This document shows, in pieces, positions 7,418 through 16,993 of a DNA stretch of 64,000 nt (its first letter is position 1; every line of letters starts with the position of its first letter). The notes beneath the pieces are model-generated. The model had not been told where the DNA came from. It worked only from the letters and a program-made list of their open reading frames with translations, and made no database searches. This DNA is from Vibrio splendidus. Lineage in GTDB: Bacteria > Pseudomonadota > Gammaproteobacteria > Enterobacterales > Vibrionaceae. Position numbers and translations under genes: made by a program. The stretch lies in NCBI RefSeq assembly GCF_003345295.1, contig NZ_CP031056.1:1240001-1304000 (forward strand), in the 5' to 3' direction.

Positions 7418-9856
7418 ATGAAAAAGTTATTTAATGTTTCGCTGCTCGCTTCAGCAATGTTTCTTGCTGGTTGTGGTGATGACTCTTCGAGTTCAGGTGC
7501 TTCAACAGCGATTCAATATGAGCAATACATTCAAGATTCACTCGCACAAGCGACGAGCATCAAGTTTCAATTAACGGGTGCTGATATTGCTGTTCCTCTT
7601 CCTAGTTTCGCGTTGATGGATGCTACCGACGGTACACTTGGCTTGCCGACCGGTGGTGATGACTCATTAACCAACCCTATTGCAGCAATGAACACAATGG
7701 ATGGTTGGTCAACTTCGATGCCAATCATCATGAACTTTGAAGGTACTGGTTTAGCTGATGGTGTCGCAACTGGTGGTGTTTACCTGTTAAAGCTTAGTGG
7801 CTCACTCACTTCTGAAACTGCACCAACTGTTACTGGCGTATTGGCACAAGGAACTCATTTTAATGTTCTATCTAGCGCCTCAACTGACACATTCACCATT
7901 GTATTCAACGAATCTCTTGATGCGTCAAGCGAATACGTATTGGCGCTGTCGAATGAACTAACCGATACCAACGGTGACCCAGTTGGTATGTCACCAAGTT
8001 ATGCAGCCCTGAAATCAAGTGTAGTAACCTATACCGAAGGTAGCCTTGCTCAAGCGCAACAAGTCACTCAAGGCGTTGAAAAGATCTTCGCCGGAGCTAC
8101 TGCAGCTGGTGCAATTAATCTTGATACTGAGAACATCATTTACTCGACTTGGTTTACTACTGAATCCGTTGGTGATTCTCTTTTCGCAACAAAGGCTGCA
8201 ACCGCAACAGGATTAGCAACTGCAAATCTCAATGGTGTCTGGAAAGGCAGTGCAAACCCTAATTCGGTTGACCTAAAAACCGCTTACACTATGTCGTTTC
8301 TTCCTGCAGTAACATTTAAAACAGCATTAGCAAATGACACTGATTTTGACAAATACATTGGTGGTGGTGACGCGACGAAGATTGCTAAAGCCAAATTTGC
8401 AATCGGCGCGATGTACGATGCATCAAGCGCTGATGTCAATGTAAGCCAAGGGTCAGTTAAGTTACCTTATTACCTTGAGACAAGCAGCAGCAAATGGAAT
8501 TCTCAGCCATTTGAATCTGCTATGCCTAGCCTAGCTAAGGTTTCAAGTGCCCTAAGTAATAGTGCAGAAAAGGCGAACATGGCAGCTCAGCTTATTGCTG
8601 CTGGTATTGATGCAAGTATATTAGCGACAAGTCAAACAGAGCAGCTGAAACTCATTGGGTTAAACTTGACTCTCAAAGATGGTTCAGCACTTGATAGCGA
8701 AAGAGTCATCACCAAATACTCTCCTGTCCCTCAAGTTAAATCATTGGAAGACGTCGAATTATTACTGTTTACGCCAAATGGTTCTGATCCGACGAATGTA
8801 GTGATCTACCAACACGGCATCACTTCGGCTAAAGAGAACGCTTATGCTTTCGCTTACAACCTTGCAAAAGCAGGTGTGGCTGTATTGGCGATTGACTTAC
8901 CGATCCACGGTACACGCAGTTTAGATGATACTCGTTCGGCAAACGCTGACGTGTTAGCTTATCTGAACTTAGCGAACTTACCCGTCGCTCGCGATAACGT
9001 ACGTCAAAGTGCACTTGATGTGTTGGGCTTGCGCGCAGCTTTAGCTGTATCATTAAAAGCTGGGGCACTCACAACGTCTCCATTGAAGGCATTTAATCTA
9101 GCTACTGGCTCACAAGTGAAGTTCTTAGGCCACTCACTCGGCGGTATTGTTGGAACGACTGCAGTTGCAGCCTCTAGCCGTACTCTCGGTAGTGTCGCAG
9201 CTAATTCGCTTTACTCATTCAGTGCAGCAGCCTTTGAAAACTCAGGCGGTCAGATATCGAACCTTCTATTAGGTTCTACAGAGTTTGGCCCTCAAGTTAA
9301 GCACAGCGTGGCATTGAGCGCTTCAACTGAGTACGCAGGTTTTGCAACCGCGAACTGTGGAAGCCTCTCTAGCAAACAGTGTTACACAACGTTTGAAGCA
9401 AACGCGACCGTTGCGCAGAAAGCAACCATGACAGCCGCTTTTCAACAGTTCGCTTACGCTGCACAAACCGTGTTGGATACTGTTGATCCGTTTACCAATG
9501 CTGCTTATCTAGTTGCTTCTGGCTCACCTGTTCTGCCTATTTATATGGGACAAGTACAAGGTGATGATACAGTACCAAACACAGTCGCAAACGCTCCGTT
9601 CGCGGGAACCACACCGTTAGCAACGAAGCTGAAACTAAAAGTCGTTGATTCGAGTAATACGAGCCCAGACGGAGCGAAGGATTTTGTTAAGTTCAGTGAT
9701 GTTGCTGCGCACAGTACGTTTGTAATACCGCAAGATAAGACGACACCGACACCTTTGGACGCAGGTCATCATGTAAGCATGCAGACACAAGCTGTAGACT
9801 TCTTAATAGACAACGCGTTAACTTCAGGATCTATTACTGGTTCCTTCCTGGAATAA
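7418..9856 (+). CDS. volA: VolA-type surface lysophospholipase lipoprotein
   Basis: 812 residues. A lipoprotein signal ends in FLAGC (Cys 19) followed by DDSSSS, an acidic/Ser tether. An alpha/beta hydrolase domain occupies the C-terminal half, with the nucleophile elbow GHSLGG near residue 570 and an oxyanion region QHGITSAKEN earlier. VolA in V. cholerae is an outer-surface lysophospholipase A that frees fatty acids from host lysophosphatidylcholine for import by FadL. The tight coupling to fadL supports the same role. The N-terminal half (Ig-like, residues about 20-400) has no motif I can name. Confidence 0.9.
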   Translation: MKKLFNVSLLASAMFLAGCGDDSSSSGASTAIQYEQYIQDSLAQATSIKFQLTGADIAVPLPSFALMDATDGTLGLPTGGDDSLTNPIAAMNTMDGWSTSMPIIMNFEGTGLADGVATGGVYLLKLSGSLTSETAPTVTGVLAQGTHFNVLSSASTDTFTIVFNESLDASSEYVLALSNELTDTNGDPVGMSPSYAALKSSVVTYTEGSLAQAQQVTQGVEKIFAGATAAGAINLDTENIIYSTWFTTESVGDSLFATKAATATGLATANLNGVWKGSANPNSVDLKTAYTMSFLPAVTFKTALANDTDFDKYIGGGDATKIAKAKFAIGAMYDASSADVNVSQGSVKLPYYLETSSSKWNSQPFESAMPSLAKVSSALSNSAEKANMAAQLIAAGIDASILATSQTEQLKLIGLNLTLKDGSALDSERVITKYSPVPQVKSLEDVELLLFTPNGSDPTNVVIYQHGITSAKENAYAFAYNLAKAGVAVLAIDLPIHGTRSLDDTRSANADVLAYLNLANLPVARDNVRQSALDVLGLRAALAVSLKAGALTTSPLKAFNLATGSQVKFLGHSLGGIVGTTAVAASSRTLGSVAANSLYSFSAAAFENSGGQISNLLLGSTEFGPQVKHSVALSASTEYAGFATANCGSLSSKQCYTTFEANATVAQKATMTAAFQQFAYAAQTVLDTVDPFTNAAYLVASGSPVLPIYMGQVQGDDTVPNTVANAPFAGTTPLATKLKLKVVDSSNTSPDGAKDFVKFSDVAAHSTFVIPQDKTTPTPLDAGHHVSMQTQAVDFLIDNALTSGSITGSFLE

Positions 9857-9874
9857 TAAATAGAGCAACTCAAC

Positions 9875-9904
9875 AAATGCCAGCCTAACCGCTGGCATTT
9901 TTGT
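9875..9904 (+). terminator. Terminator of fadL-volA
   Basis: AATGCCAGC / GCTGGCATT stem followed by TTTTT, 19 bases after the volA stop. Confidence 0.85.
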
Positions 9905-10076
9905 ATCTGTCGTTCGAACAATTCCCCTAGTTAACCGTTTGCATAGAACCTTAAAACACAAATGGTTGATCTCAGCTAAAATTAATCAAGACAGAATACC
10001 GTACGACCTCTTTCTTTATTGTAAATAAAGTGGATAATAGCCCCGTAATTTAATACCTAATAAATGTGAGTCCATT

Positions 10077-10634
10077 ATGTCTTCTGAAGCTACGATGCTA
10101 GAACGCTGCCAATCTAAATGTGAACTATGTGGTTCTGATTCTTCTCTTACTGCATACGCAGTACCGCCACACAGCCACGTAACAGTGGATCACGGCATCA
10201 TGGTATGTGACAAATGCCTGGGTGAGATTGACGATCCAAAAGATATCAACCACTGGCGTTGCCTAAGCGACAGCATGTGGAGCCAAGAAGCGCCAGTTCA
10301 AGTAATGGCGTGGCGTCAACTTACTCGTCTGAACTCTGAAAGCTGGGCTCAAGACGCGCTAGACATGATGTACCTTGAAGAAGAAACATCAGTTTGGGCA
10401 CAAATCGGCATGTCTGCTGATGACAAGCCTCTTGATGTGAACGGCGTTGAACTTAAAAAAGGTGACGACGTAACAGTAATCAAAGACCTGCCAATCAAAG
10501 GTACTAACCAAGTGATTAAGCAAGGTACTGTTATCCGTGGCATCAGCGTTGGTGACGATCCTAAGCTTGTTTCTGGTAAAACAAACGGCGGTCAATCAAT
10601 GTACGTAATCGCTGAGTTCTGCCGTAAGAAGTAA
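10077..10634 (+). CDS. PhnA/YjdM-type zinc-ribbon protein
   Basis: 185 residues. A zinc ribbon sits at the N-terminus (CELCGS and CDKCLG). The C-terminal PhnA domain is recognisable from VNGVELKKGDDVTVIKDLPIKG and the TVIRGISV strand. E. coli YjdM (formerly PhnA) lacks the extended middle region, so this is the longer form common in Vibrio. Despite the old name it is not phosphonoacetate hydrolase and its role is unknown. The gene stands alone and has its own terminator. Confidence 0.8.
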   Translation: MSSEATMLERCQSKCELCGSDSSLTAYAVPPHSHVTVDHGIMVCDKCLGEIDDPKDINHWRCLSDSMWSQEAPVQVMAWRQLTRLNSESWAQDALDMMYLEEETSVWAQIGMSADDKPLDVNGVELKKGDDVTVIKDLPIKGTNQVIKQGTVIRGISVGDDPKLVSGKTNGGQSMYVIAEFCRKK

Positions 10635-10660
10635 TTCTTCTTTTCGCTGAACAAAATCTA

Positions 10661-10692
10661 AAAAGGCGCTAATGAATAATTAGCGCCTTTTT
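10661..10692. terminator. Terminator after the PhnA-type gene
   Basis: AAAAGGCGCTA / TAGCGCCTTTT stem with a T-run. It sits between convergent genes and can work in both directions. Confidence 0.85.
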
Positions 10693-10706
10693 AATATCTC
10701 AAATTT

Positions 10707-11621
10707 TCACGACTTAAAACTATCAATAAGTTGCTCGCGGTACTCTTTAATAACCGACACCAAAGAACCTTTGATACCACTGATTTGTTTCGAGTGCGGA
10801 CACCACAACGCGAATCCAAATTTGAATCCTTCCACCATTTGCGCAGAGTGAATGGGCTCGATTGAATGTTTTGAAAATTCAGAGTCGGTAAAAAATGCCT
10901 TAGGAAGAAGTGCCCATCCAAAACCCTCTTCAAGCATTTTGATCACTAACGAAAGCTGATCGATTTCCTCATAGTCAGAGCTAACAATAATCTTCTCAGA
11001 CATCCCTTCATCAATCAGAGACTTCAATACGAACTGTTTAGAACTCCTTAGTGCGACTAATACTTCATCTTTGTCTATATGTGAGAGCGCTCCCCCTTTT
11101 TGTCCGAATGGGTAGAACTCAAAATGCCCAAGGAAAGTAGAATCAAAACTATGCATCGCCCGGCTATTGTGAGCATTCACCAGTCCAAAGTGATATTCCC
11201 CACTTTGTATTCCTTGTTTAATTTCGTTCTTATTCCTAACCAGAAAGTTCACTCGCATCATTGGGAAATCGTGCTTAAGTCGTTTACGTATATCCACCAA
11301 AACACGTTGTGGAACGAAACTAGAATACGCGATTGTTATTTTCTCTAACCCACCATAAGAAAGGCTCAACGCTACTTTGTCAAAAGTACGAGCTTGCTCA
11401 ATCGTCTGTTTTGCGTAGTGATAAAGGAGGTGCCCGTCCTCCGTTGGTTCAACAGAGCGGCCAACTCTTTCAAAAAGATGCACAGCAAGATGATCTTCCA
11501 AATTTGTAATAACCTGGCCGACGGTCGTTCTGTGCTTGTTGAGTTTTACTGCTGCTTTGCTGAATGACCGTTGTTCATAAACGGTCACAAACGCGAGAAG
11601 TTGTTCAATACTAAAGTTCAT
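10707..11621 (-). CDS. LysR-family regulator divergent from aaeXAB-like operon
   Basis: 304 residues. The N-terminal winged HTH covers residues 1-60 (AFVTVYEQRSFSKAAVKLNK), with a substrate-binding-like domain from about 90. It is divergent from the DUF1656/HlyD/FUSC operon, the same arrangement as E. coli aaeR and aaeXAB, where AaeR senses aromatic carboxylic acids. The sequence itself is not clearly AaeR, so the inducer is inferred from position. The 237-base intergenic gap is the likely shared control region; I could not pick out a single convincing LysR box in it. Confidence 0.85.
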   Translation of the reverse strand: MNFSIEQLLAFVTVYEQRSFSKAAVKLNKHRTTVGQVITNLEDHLAVHLFERVGRSVEPTEDGHLLYHYAKQTIEQARTFDKVALSLSYGGLEKITIAYSSFVPQRVLVDIRKRLKHDFPMMRVNFLVRNKNEIKQGIQSGEYHFGLVNAHNSRAMHSFDSTFLGHFEFYPFGQKGGALSHIDKDEVLVALRSSKQFVLKSLIDEGMSEKIIVSSDYEEIDQLSLVIKMLEEGFGWALLPKAFFTDSEFSKHSIEPIHSAQMVEGFKFGFALWCPHSKQISGIKGSLVSVIKEYREQLIDSFKS

Positions 11622-11858
11622 TTTGATGTGCTTACTTTCTTAGTCATGCATATGAAATAGAAAAATATCTACTGCATCAGAATAATAATGATAAAAAGAC
11701 GGATCTAAATAGCTAATGATTTGTGCCTTTTGCTAACTCTTCTTTCTAGTATATACCTAAACCTACCTACGTTTGATGGATCCGGTCCTCTATATACGAT
11801 TATTAACATTGCAATAGTTCCTTTATCGTAACCTTCTTCAAACGATAGAGACAGACCC

Positions 11859-12071
11859 ATGAACACAATGCCACATGAACTCGTGTGGGGTGAGATCTAC
11901 TTCCCGCCTTTGCTTTTGGTTATCGCGTTAGCGTATGTATTGACGATATTGACTGGCTCAATCGCGACAAAACTTGGGCTACATAAATATGTCGCTTTTC
12001 CTGCAATAGCCGAAATAAGCTTAATCGTTATTTTCGTCGGCGTTATCGGCCAATTTATTACCATTTTCTGA
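11859..12071 (+). CDS. aaeX: DUF1656 (AaeX-like) small membrane protein
   Basis: 70 residues with two hydrophobic helices (about 16-38 and 46-68) and the family-typical N-terminus PHELVWGEIYFPPLL. AaeX-type proteins sit in the inner membrane and always accompany an HlyD adaptor and a FUSC-family exporter, but their own job is unknown. First gene of a three-gene operon, 10 bases before the adaptor gene. Confidence 0.85.
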   Translation: MNTMPHELVWGEIYFPPLLLVIALAYVLTILTGSIATKLGLHKYVAFPAIAEISLIVIFVGVIGQFITIF

Positions 12072-12081
12072 GGCATTCACC

Positions 12082-12942
12082 TTGATTAAACGTTATCTCA
12101 TCACGCTACTACTGGTCGTTGCCGCAAGCTCTGTGGTTTATAGCTATTACCAATCCTATTCAAGTAATCCTTGGACTAGAGATGGTCAGGTCAGCGCATA
12201 CATCGTTTCGATTACCCCTAGAGTCACCGGGCAAGTAACCAAAGTCCATATTGAAGACAACTCACAGGTAGCTAAAGGGGATCTACTGTTTGAGATCGAC
12301 CCAAGCATTTATCAGGCAGCCTACAATAAAGCACTCGCGACACAGAAACAGGCTCGCGCGCTCTTAGCAAAAGCTAAAAACGAAGAGCAACGCGCGTTGA
12401 ACTTAGAAAAAAGAACGCCTGGCGCGCTGCCAGTGCTGACCTTGAATAACCTGAACAATGCGGTTGAGACAAATGCAGCTAACGTTGCACTAGCAAAGGC
12501 CAATGTTGAAGAGGCACATTTAAATCTCAAATACACCAAGGTGTACGCTCCAACGAATGGCTTCATCACGAACTTAAACCTACGTGAAGGTTCTCAAGTT
12601 GTTGCTAATACCCCTGTGGTGGCATTAATCGATGAGGATAGTTTTTGGATTGAAGGTTATTTCAAAGAAACTGATCTTGTGAACGTTGCACCAAACGACA
12701 AAGCTATCGTCACGCTCATGATGCACAATGATGTTCAATTAAAAGGCCATATTAAAAGTATTGGTTTTGGCATTGCGACACAAGATGGCAGTACTGGTAA
12801 TAACCTTCTTCCCAACGTGAACCCAAATTTTCAATGGATTCGCCTCGCTCAGCGTATACCAATTAAAGTAGTACTCGATAACGTGCCTGAAGACTTGCAA
12901 CTTCGTGTCGGCATGACAGCTTCAATCAAAATAATCAAATAG
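12082..12942 (+). CDS. aaeA: HlyD-family adaptor of aromatic acid efflux (AaeA-like)
   Basis: 286 residues from a TTG start at 12082, which directly gives the membrane anchor IKRYLITLLLVVAASSVVY. Then comes the barrel-sandwich half-motif (VSAYIVSITPRVTGQVTKVHI), a coiled-coil hairpin at about residues 85-145, and the second lipoyl half (YTKVYAPTNGFI). The protein links an inner-membrane exporter with an outer-membrane channel. It sits between aaeX- and aaeB-like genes, 4 bases from the latter. E. coli AaeAB exports p-hydroxybenzoate; the substrate here is inferred. Confidence 0.85.
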   Translation: MIKRYLITLLLVVAASSVVYSYYQSYSSNPWTRDGQVSAYIVSITPRVTGQVTKVHIEDNSQVAKGDLLFEIDPSIYQAAYNKALATQKQARALLAKAKNEEQRALNLEKRTPGALPVLTLNNLNNAVETNAANVALAKANVEEAHLNLKYTKVYAPTNGFITNLNLREGSQVVANTPVVALIDEDSFWIEGYFKETDLVNVAPNDKAIVTLMMHNDVQLKGHIKSIGFGIATQDGSTGNNLLPNVNPNFQWIRLAQRIPIKVVLDNVPEDLQLRVGMTASIKIIK

Positions 12943-12946
12943 TTGG

Positions 12947-14311
12947 ATGGCATTTATGTTCAGTGCATCGACCAAAGAAGCAATTAGGGCTTCTCTCGCG
13001 ATTGTTATCTCTATCTGCCTTGCGTTGTGGTTTCAGTGGGAGAAGCCCTATTGGGCGGCAATTGCGGTTGCAGTCATGGCATTGAACGAGAGTTTTGCCC
13101 ATTCAATAAACAAAGGCCATAACCGATTAATGGGAACCTTGTTAGGGACGGGTTATGCCTTTTTCTTAATTGCGATGTTTTCTCAGGACCGCTTTCTGTT
13201 TCTGATGTTTTTCACCTTATTTCTCGGTACATGCATCTTCATGTCGAGTGATGAAAAATACGGTTATGTCTTTTCTATAGGCTTTGCTGTCTGCTCCATC
13301 ATCTCTTGCATGGGCGGATTCGATAACCAAATTACATTTTATTTTGCGGTACTACGAATACAAGAAACTCTGCTAGGCGTTATCACCTTCTCAATTGTTT
13401 ATCGTCTAATCTGGCCGGTAAACACTGAACAAAACTTCGTACAACGATTTGAAACAAGCAGAGAAACGCTGATAACAGCAATGAGCAACACTAACAACTT
13501 AGATATAGAAGCATTTGAGTCCAATACCGCTAATATTAAGAAGCTTTATCAACTGTTGGATTTACCGCTCACTGGCAGTTATCACCTAAAACAAAATATC
13601 CATGCGTGGCGTTTACGAGTCCGTGAAATGGCTCATATTCAAGATCGTCTGCTTGAACTCGCCTCGGATGAACTGACTCAACCTATTGATTGGCCAATTC
13701 TCACCGAAAAAATGGAAAAACTAGAGTTAATGGCGCCGCACTTATCATTGATTGATGATGTGCCGTTTGTGAAGAGTGAGAAGAAAAACGTTTCTTGGCA
13801 CCATGAGCACCGTACCTTTGTTCAACACCTGGATGAAGATGGGAGAAAAGTCTTACAAGGAGTCTCGATGTTCGTAACGTCGCTACTGGTTTGGATATAT
13901 CTACCTGTGCCGGGTGGTTTTATTTTTCCGATGATTGCAGGCGTATTTTCTTCCATGTTGCCGACGATGCCACCAAGTGTTATCAAAGATGCTTTTTTCG
14001 GGGTGATTGGCACTGGCACCGTTATCTTGCTTCAATACATCTTTATCATGCCGATGATGACTGAATTGTGGCAATTGGCACTGTTCTATTTCATTAATAG
14101 CATGGTGATATGGAAAGTGTTCGCAACGCCTAAACTGATGGTACACCGAATACTTGGCATTAACCTGTTGGTCGTCCTTACATCTGGCGCGCTCAATCTA
14201 ACACCGGTTTATCAGATTCAAACACCTTTGCTAATGTTAACCACACTGCTCATCATTTTGATGATCGGCAAATTATTTACTGACCTCTTTAGAGTCAAGA
14301 GTGTCGTTTAA
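12947..14311 (+). CDS. aaeB: FUSC-family efflux permease (AaeB-like, short form)
   Basis: 454 residues. Two hydrophobic blocks (residues about 15-160 and 300-445) flank a cytoplasmic middle region, as in FUSC transporters. The signature FQWEKPYWAAIAVAVM lies in the first block and LVWIYLPVPGGFIFPMIAGV in the second. E. coli AaeB is about 655 residues, so this is a shorter member. It pumps aromatic carboxylates together with AaeA. Last gene of the operon. Confidence 0.82.
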   Translation: MAFMFSASTKEAIRASLAIVISICLALWFQWEKPYWAAIAVAVMALNESFAHSINKGHNRLMGTLLGTGYAFFLIAMFSQDRFLFLMFFTLFLGTCIFMSSDEKYGYVFSIGFAVCSIISCMGGFDNQITFYFAVLRIQETLLGVITFSIVYRLIWPVNTEQNFVQRFETSRETLITAMSNTNNLDIEAFESNTANIKKLYQLLDLPLTGSYHLKQNIHAWRLRVREMAHIQDRLLELASDELTQPIDWPILTEKMEKLELMAPHLSLIDDVPFVKSEKKNVSWHHEHRTFVQHLDEDGRKVLQGVSMFVTSLLVWIYLPVPGGFIFPMIAGVFSSMLPTMPPSVIKDAFFGVIGTGTVILLQYIFIMPMMTELWQLALFYFINSMVIWKVFATPKLMVHRILGINLLVVLTSGALNLTPVYQIQTPLLMLTTLLIILMIGKLFTDLFRVKSVV

Positions 14312-14350
14312 TCTCGTTACGCGGATTCGCTAAACTTGGAATAATAAAAA

Positions 14351-14378
14351 CAAAAAGGCGCAATTAAGCGCCTTTAGA
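14351..14378. terminator. Terminator between aaeB-like and helicase genes
   Basis: AAAGGCGC / GCGCCTTT stem. The minus-strand side has the longer T-run, so it serves the convergent helicase gene best and the efflux operon as well. Confidence 0.75.
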
Positions 14379-14402
14379 AATTCTATTTTTACTGACTCAA
14401 TA

Positions 14403-15689
14403 TCAGTTGTTTCTCAACCAAACATCTTGGTTTTTAGGTGCTTTCTTCTTTTTCTTCTTGCCTGTACCAGCCGGTGGCGCAACGGGTTTTAATGCAGCAA
14501 CAAGTTCAGCGGTTGCCTCTTCATCCACTTCAAAACCTTCAATTTGCTCACGCTCAAGACGGATTTTGTTCTTCTTCTCAATGATTGTGAAGTGATGGTA
14601 ATCTTCGTGGTCGATCAAAGATAGCGCTAGACCAACCTCACCCGCACGACCACTTCGGCCAATACGATGCATGTAGTCTGATGGGCTACGTGGTAGGTCA
14701 AAGTTGATTACTACTGGTAGCTTTTCGATATCCAGACCACGTGCCGCGATGTCTGTCGCGATAAGAACGTCGATCTCGCCAGATTTGAAATCTTCAAGGA
14801 TGCGAGTACGTGAACCCTGCCCTTTATCACCGTGGAATACTTCCGCGATAATACCGCGCTTGTAAAGCTTGTCTGCCAAGTGCTCACAGCTGTTCTTCGC
14901 ATTAACGAAGATCAGAGCTTGTCGCCATTCGTGTTGTTGAATCAGGTGCGCTAGCAATGCGGTCTTACGACCTTTTTCTACTTCGAATACACGCTGAACC
15001 AGAGTGCTCGCATTGGCACTTTGAAGTTGAACTTCAATTGGATCATTCAGTAGTTCGTGAGTCAGCGTTTTAACTTGCTCGGGGAAAGTCGCAGAGAACA
15101 ACAAGGTTTGTTTTTTGCTAGGGAGAAGTTTCAAGATAGCATCGAGCTCTTCGGTAAAGCCAAGGCTTAACATTCGGTCAGCTTCATCAAGCACTAACGT
15201 TTTTACTTTATCTAGCTTGATAGCGTTGCTTGAGATCAGATCCAGCAAACGACCCGGTGTTGCCACCAAGATATCTGTGCCGCCACGTAGCGTTTGCATC
15301 TGAGTGTTTACCGATACACCACCAAATACACAAACCGTTTTGATCGCACCATTGAAGTGTACTGCGTAAGACTTAACGCTGTCAGCCACTTGCTTAGCAA
15401 GCTCACGAGTTGGAACTAAGATAAGACCAGACACAAAGTTACCTTTGCCCGAACGACGGTCTAAAGGTGCATCTTCATGGATCTGCTGTAACAGTGGAAG
15501 TGCAAATGCTGCGGTTTTACCTGAACCCGTATTTGCACCTGCAATTAGGTCGCGTCCTGCTAACACACTTGGAATAACTTGCGCTTGGATAGGCGTTGGC
15601 TGTTGGTATTCAAGCTCTGTTAAGCGAGCCATCAAAGGAGAGATTAAGCCAAGATCAGAGAAGTTGGTTGGTGTTGTGGTGTTAGTCAT
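14403..15689 (-). CDS. DEAD-box ATP-dependent RNA helicase (RhlE-like)
   Basis: 428 residues. The full DEAD-box set is visible: Q motif (YQQPTPIQAQ), motif I GSGKT, motif Ia PTRELA, motif II DEAD, motif III SAT, motif IV FVNAK, motif V TDIAARGLD and motif VI HRIGRSGRAG. The C-terminal tail is short and Lys-rich (GKKKKKKAPKNQ), typical of RNA-binding extensions. Members unwind short RNA duplexes in ribosome assembly or RNA decay. It is a distinct paralogue of the helicase at 36.7 kb. Subfamily assignment is by general resemblance only. Confidence 0.88.
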   Translation of the reverse strand: MTNTTTPTNFSDLGLISPLMARLTELEYQQPTPIQAQVIPSVLAGRDLIAGANTGSGKTAAFALPLLQQIHEDAPLDRRSGKGNFVSGLILVPTRELAKQVADSVKSYAVHFNGAIKTVCVFGGVSVNTQMQTLRGGTDILVATPGRLLDLISSNAIKLDKVKTLVLDEADRMLSLGFTEELDAILKLLPSKKQTLLFSATFPEQVKTLTHELLNDPIEVQLQSANASTLVQRVFEVEKGRKTALLAHLIQQHEWRQALIFVNAKNSCEHLADKLYKRGIIAEVFHGDKGQGSRTRILEDFKSGEIDVLIATDIAARGLDIEKLPVVINFDLPRSPSDYMHRIGRSGRAGEVGLALSLIDHEDYHHFTIIEKKNKIRLEREQIEGFEVDEEATAELVAALKPVAPPAGTGKKKKKKAPKNQDVWLRNN

Positions 15690-15832
15690 TAATTGCAGGA
15701 ACTCAAAGCTAAAATAATAGCGCGCTATATTAACGTATTTCAGCAGTATTACGTAACTAAATCGCCCCTTTCTCCCGTGTTTCAGCGATTAAGCCCCTCT
15801 AAAACACATCCAGATATCAAGTTATCGCAAAT

Positions 15833-16573
15833 TTAGTTAAGCCACCCCGCTACCGTTTGCTCTGGAGCATACGAGTTAGGCTCTGTTAACCACACGGCTA
15901 CTGCGTCAGGTGTGGCAACTAACGGGGAGAAGTCGATATTGAATTGCCATTCAGACTCACCACGTTGGTAGCCATCGTAAACCACGACAAAATCGTGCTC
16001 AAGTTTCTTACCTCTGTTCTCGCCCGCTTTAACGCTGGTGACTTCGTTCATCGCCAACAAGGCAATATGAGCGACATAATCCCCTTTGCTTTCGTAACTC
16101 ACACTGAACGTATCGCCTTCATGGTGCACTGTTAATTTGGGATTAGTTTGTTGTTGGAGCGAAGGCAACGTTCTGTCTAGCCAATTAAAGTAACCACGCC
16201 ACTCTTTTCCATCGACAACGAAGCCCGGTGTATAGACGCCACTTGTTACCCCATAAGCTTTGTACAAACGTTGCTTCTGACTGAATGCCTTGCTGGCGAA
16301 CTTGTCTCCCCAGCCTAAGTAATCCCAGTAGTCTACGTGATAAGCAAGCGGTATGACCTCGGTCCAAAGTTTTGGATGATCTGCAAAAGTACTAAGGTAC
16401 GTGTCAGCAGGCGGACAACTAGAACAACCTTCAGAGGTAAACAGCTCAATAACCTGAGCAGGCTGGCCTTCGTTACTCCAGGTTTGTGCAAACGACACAG
16501 AGGAATAGGCGCCGATCGGTAAGGCAAATAAACAAAGTTTAATCAATGATGAATTGCGTGTGGCGTGTGACAT
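15833..16573 (-). CDS. DUF1223 secreted thioredoxin-like protein
   Basis: 246 residues from the ATG at 16573, preferred to 16612 because AAGGA lies upstream and the signal peptide then begins properly, ending near SFAQ. The mature domain opens with VIELFTSEGCSSCPPAD, the CxxC region that defines DUF1223, followed by HVDYWDYLGW. These proteins are predicted periplasmic thiol-redox proteins with no proven function. A six-copy 18-base repeat lies just upstream. Confidence 0.85.
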   Translation of the reverse strand: MSHATRNSSLIKLCLFALPIGAYSSVSFAQTWSNEGQPAQVIELFTSEGCSSCPPADTYLSTFADHPKLWTEVIPLAYHVDYWDYLGWGDKFASKAFSQKQRLYKAYGVTSGVYTPGFVVDGKEWRGYFNWLDRTLPSLQQQTNPKLTVHHEGDTFSVSYESKGDYVAHIALLAMNEVTSVKAGENRGKKLEHDFVVVYDGYQRGESEWQFNIDFSPLVATPDAVAVWLTEPNSYAPEQTVAGWLN

Positions 16574-16634
16574 ACCGAGATCCTTGTACAAAGCGAATTT
16601 ACTGGCGCTCAAATAAAGACCGTTATGCCTAAGT

Positions 16635-16742
16635 ATTTCTTTCAGGTGATGAGTTTCTTTCAGGTGCTGGGTTTATTTCAGATGTGTAGTTTATTTCAGA
16701 TACACAGCTTGTTTTAGATGCACAGTTTCTTTCAGATACAAA
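16635..16742. repeat. Minisatellite: six imperfect 18-bp tandem copies
   Basis: Copies begin at 16635, 16653, 16671, 16689, 16707 and 16725. The consensus is close to GTTTNTTTCAGATGCACA; the first two copies end GGTG-type and the last four GAT-type. The array runs directly into the terminator of the DUF1127-like gene and occupies the upstream region of the DUF1223 gene. It is not in any open frame. Confidence 0.85.
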
Positions 16743-16771
16743 AACGCCAGCTTTAGAAGCTGGCGTTTTTT
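16740..16771. terminator. Terminator of the DUF1127-like gene
   Basis: AAAAACGCCAGC / GCTGGCGTTTTT stem with runs on both sides, 34 bases beyond the stop at 16805. Confidence 0.88.
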
Positions 16772-16804
16772 AAAATTCTATATTTTTACATGTTAACGCA
16801 GAGA

Positions 16805-16993
16805 TTAACGGTTGATACCGATATCGCGTTGCATGTGACCAGATAGGTCGCTTGCGTAGTAACTACGTGGAGAGTTGTCTACGAAAAGAATATCGAAAAT
16901 GTGTGCAATCAATCCTTTGATGTTAACCGAGTAGGTCTTCTTATCCATAGAGTTAGGAACAGCGATAGTATTCATTTGCATTGCTTGAGCCAT
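16805..16993 (-). CDS. Small protein with DUF1127-like C-terminus
   Basis: 62 residues. The last part, YYASDLSGHMQRDIGINR, resembles the C-terminal half of DUF1127 (YjiS-like) proteins, whose hallmark is HLLRDIGL. The first half differs from the usual Arg-rich helix. DUF1127 proteins are small, often stress-induced, and some bind RNA; nothing here shows that this one does. A strong terminator follows, and AGAGAGG lies upstream of the start. Confidence 0.7.
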   Translation of the reverse strand: MAQAMQMNTIAVPNSMDKKTYSVNIKGLIAHIFDILFVDNSPRSYYASDLSGHMQRDIGINR

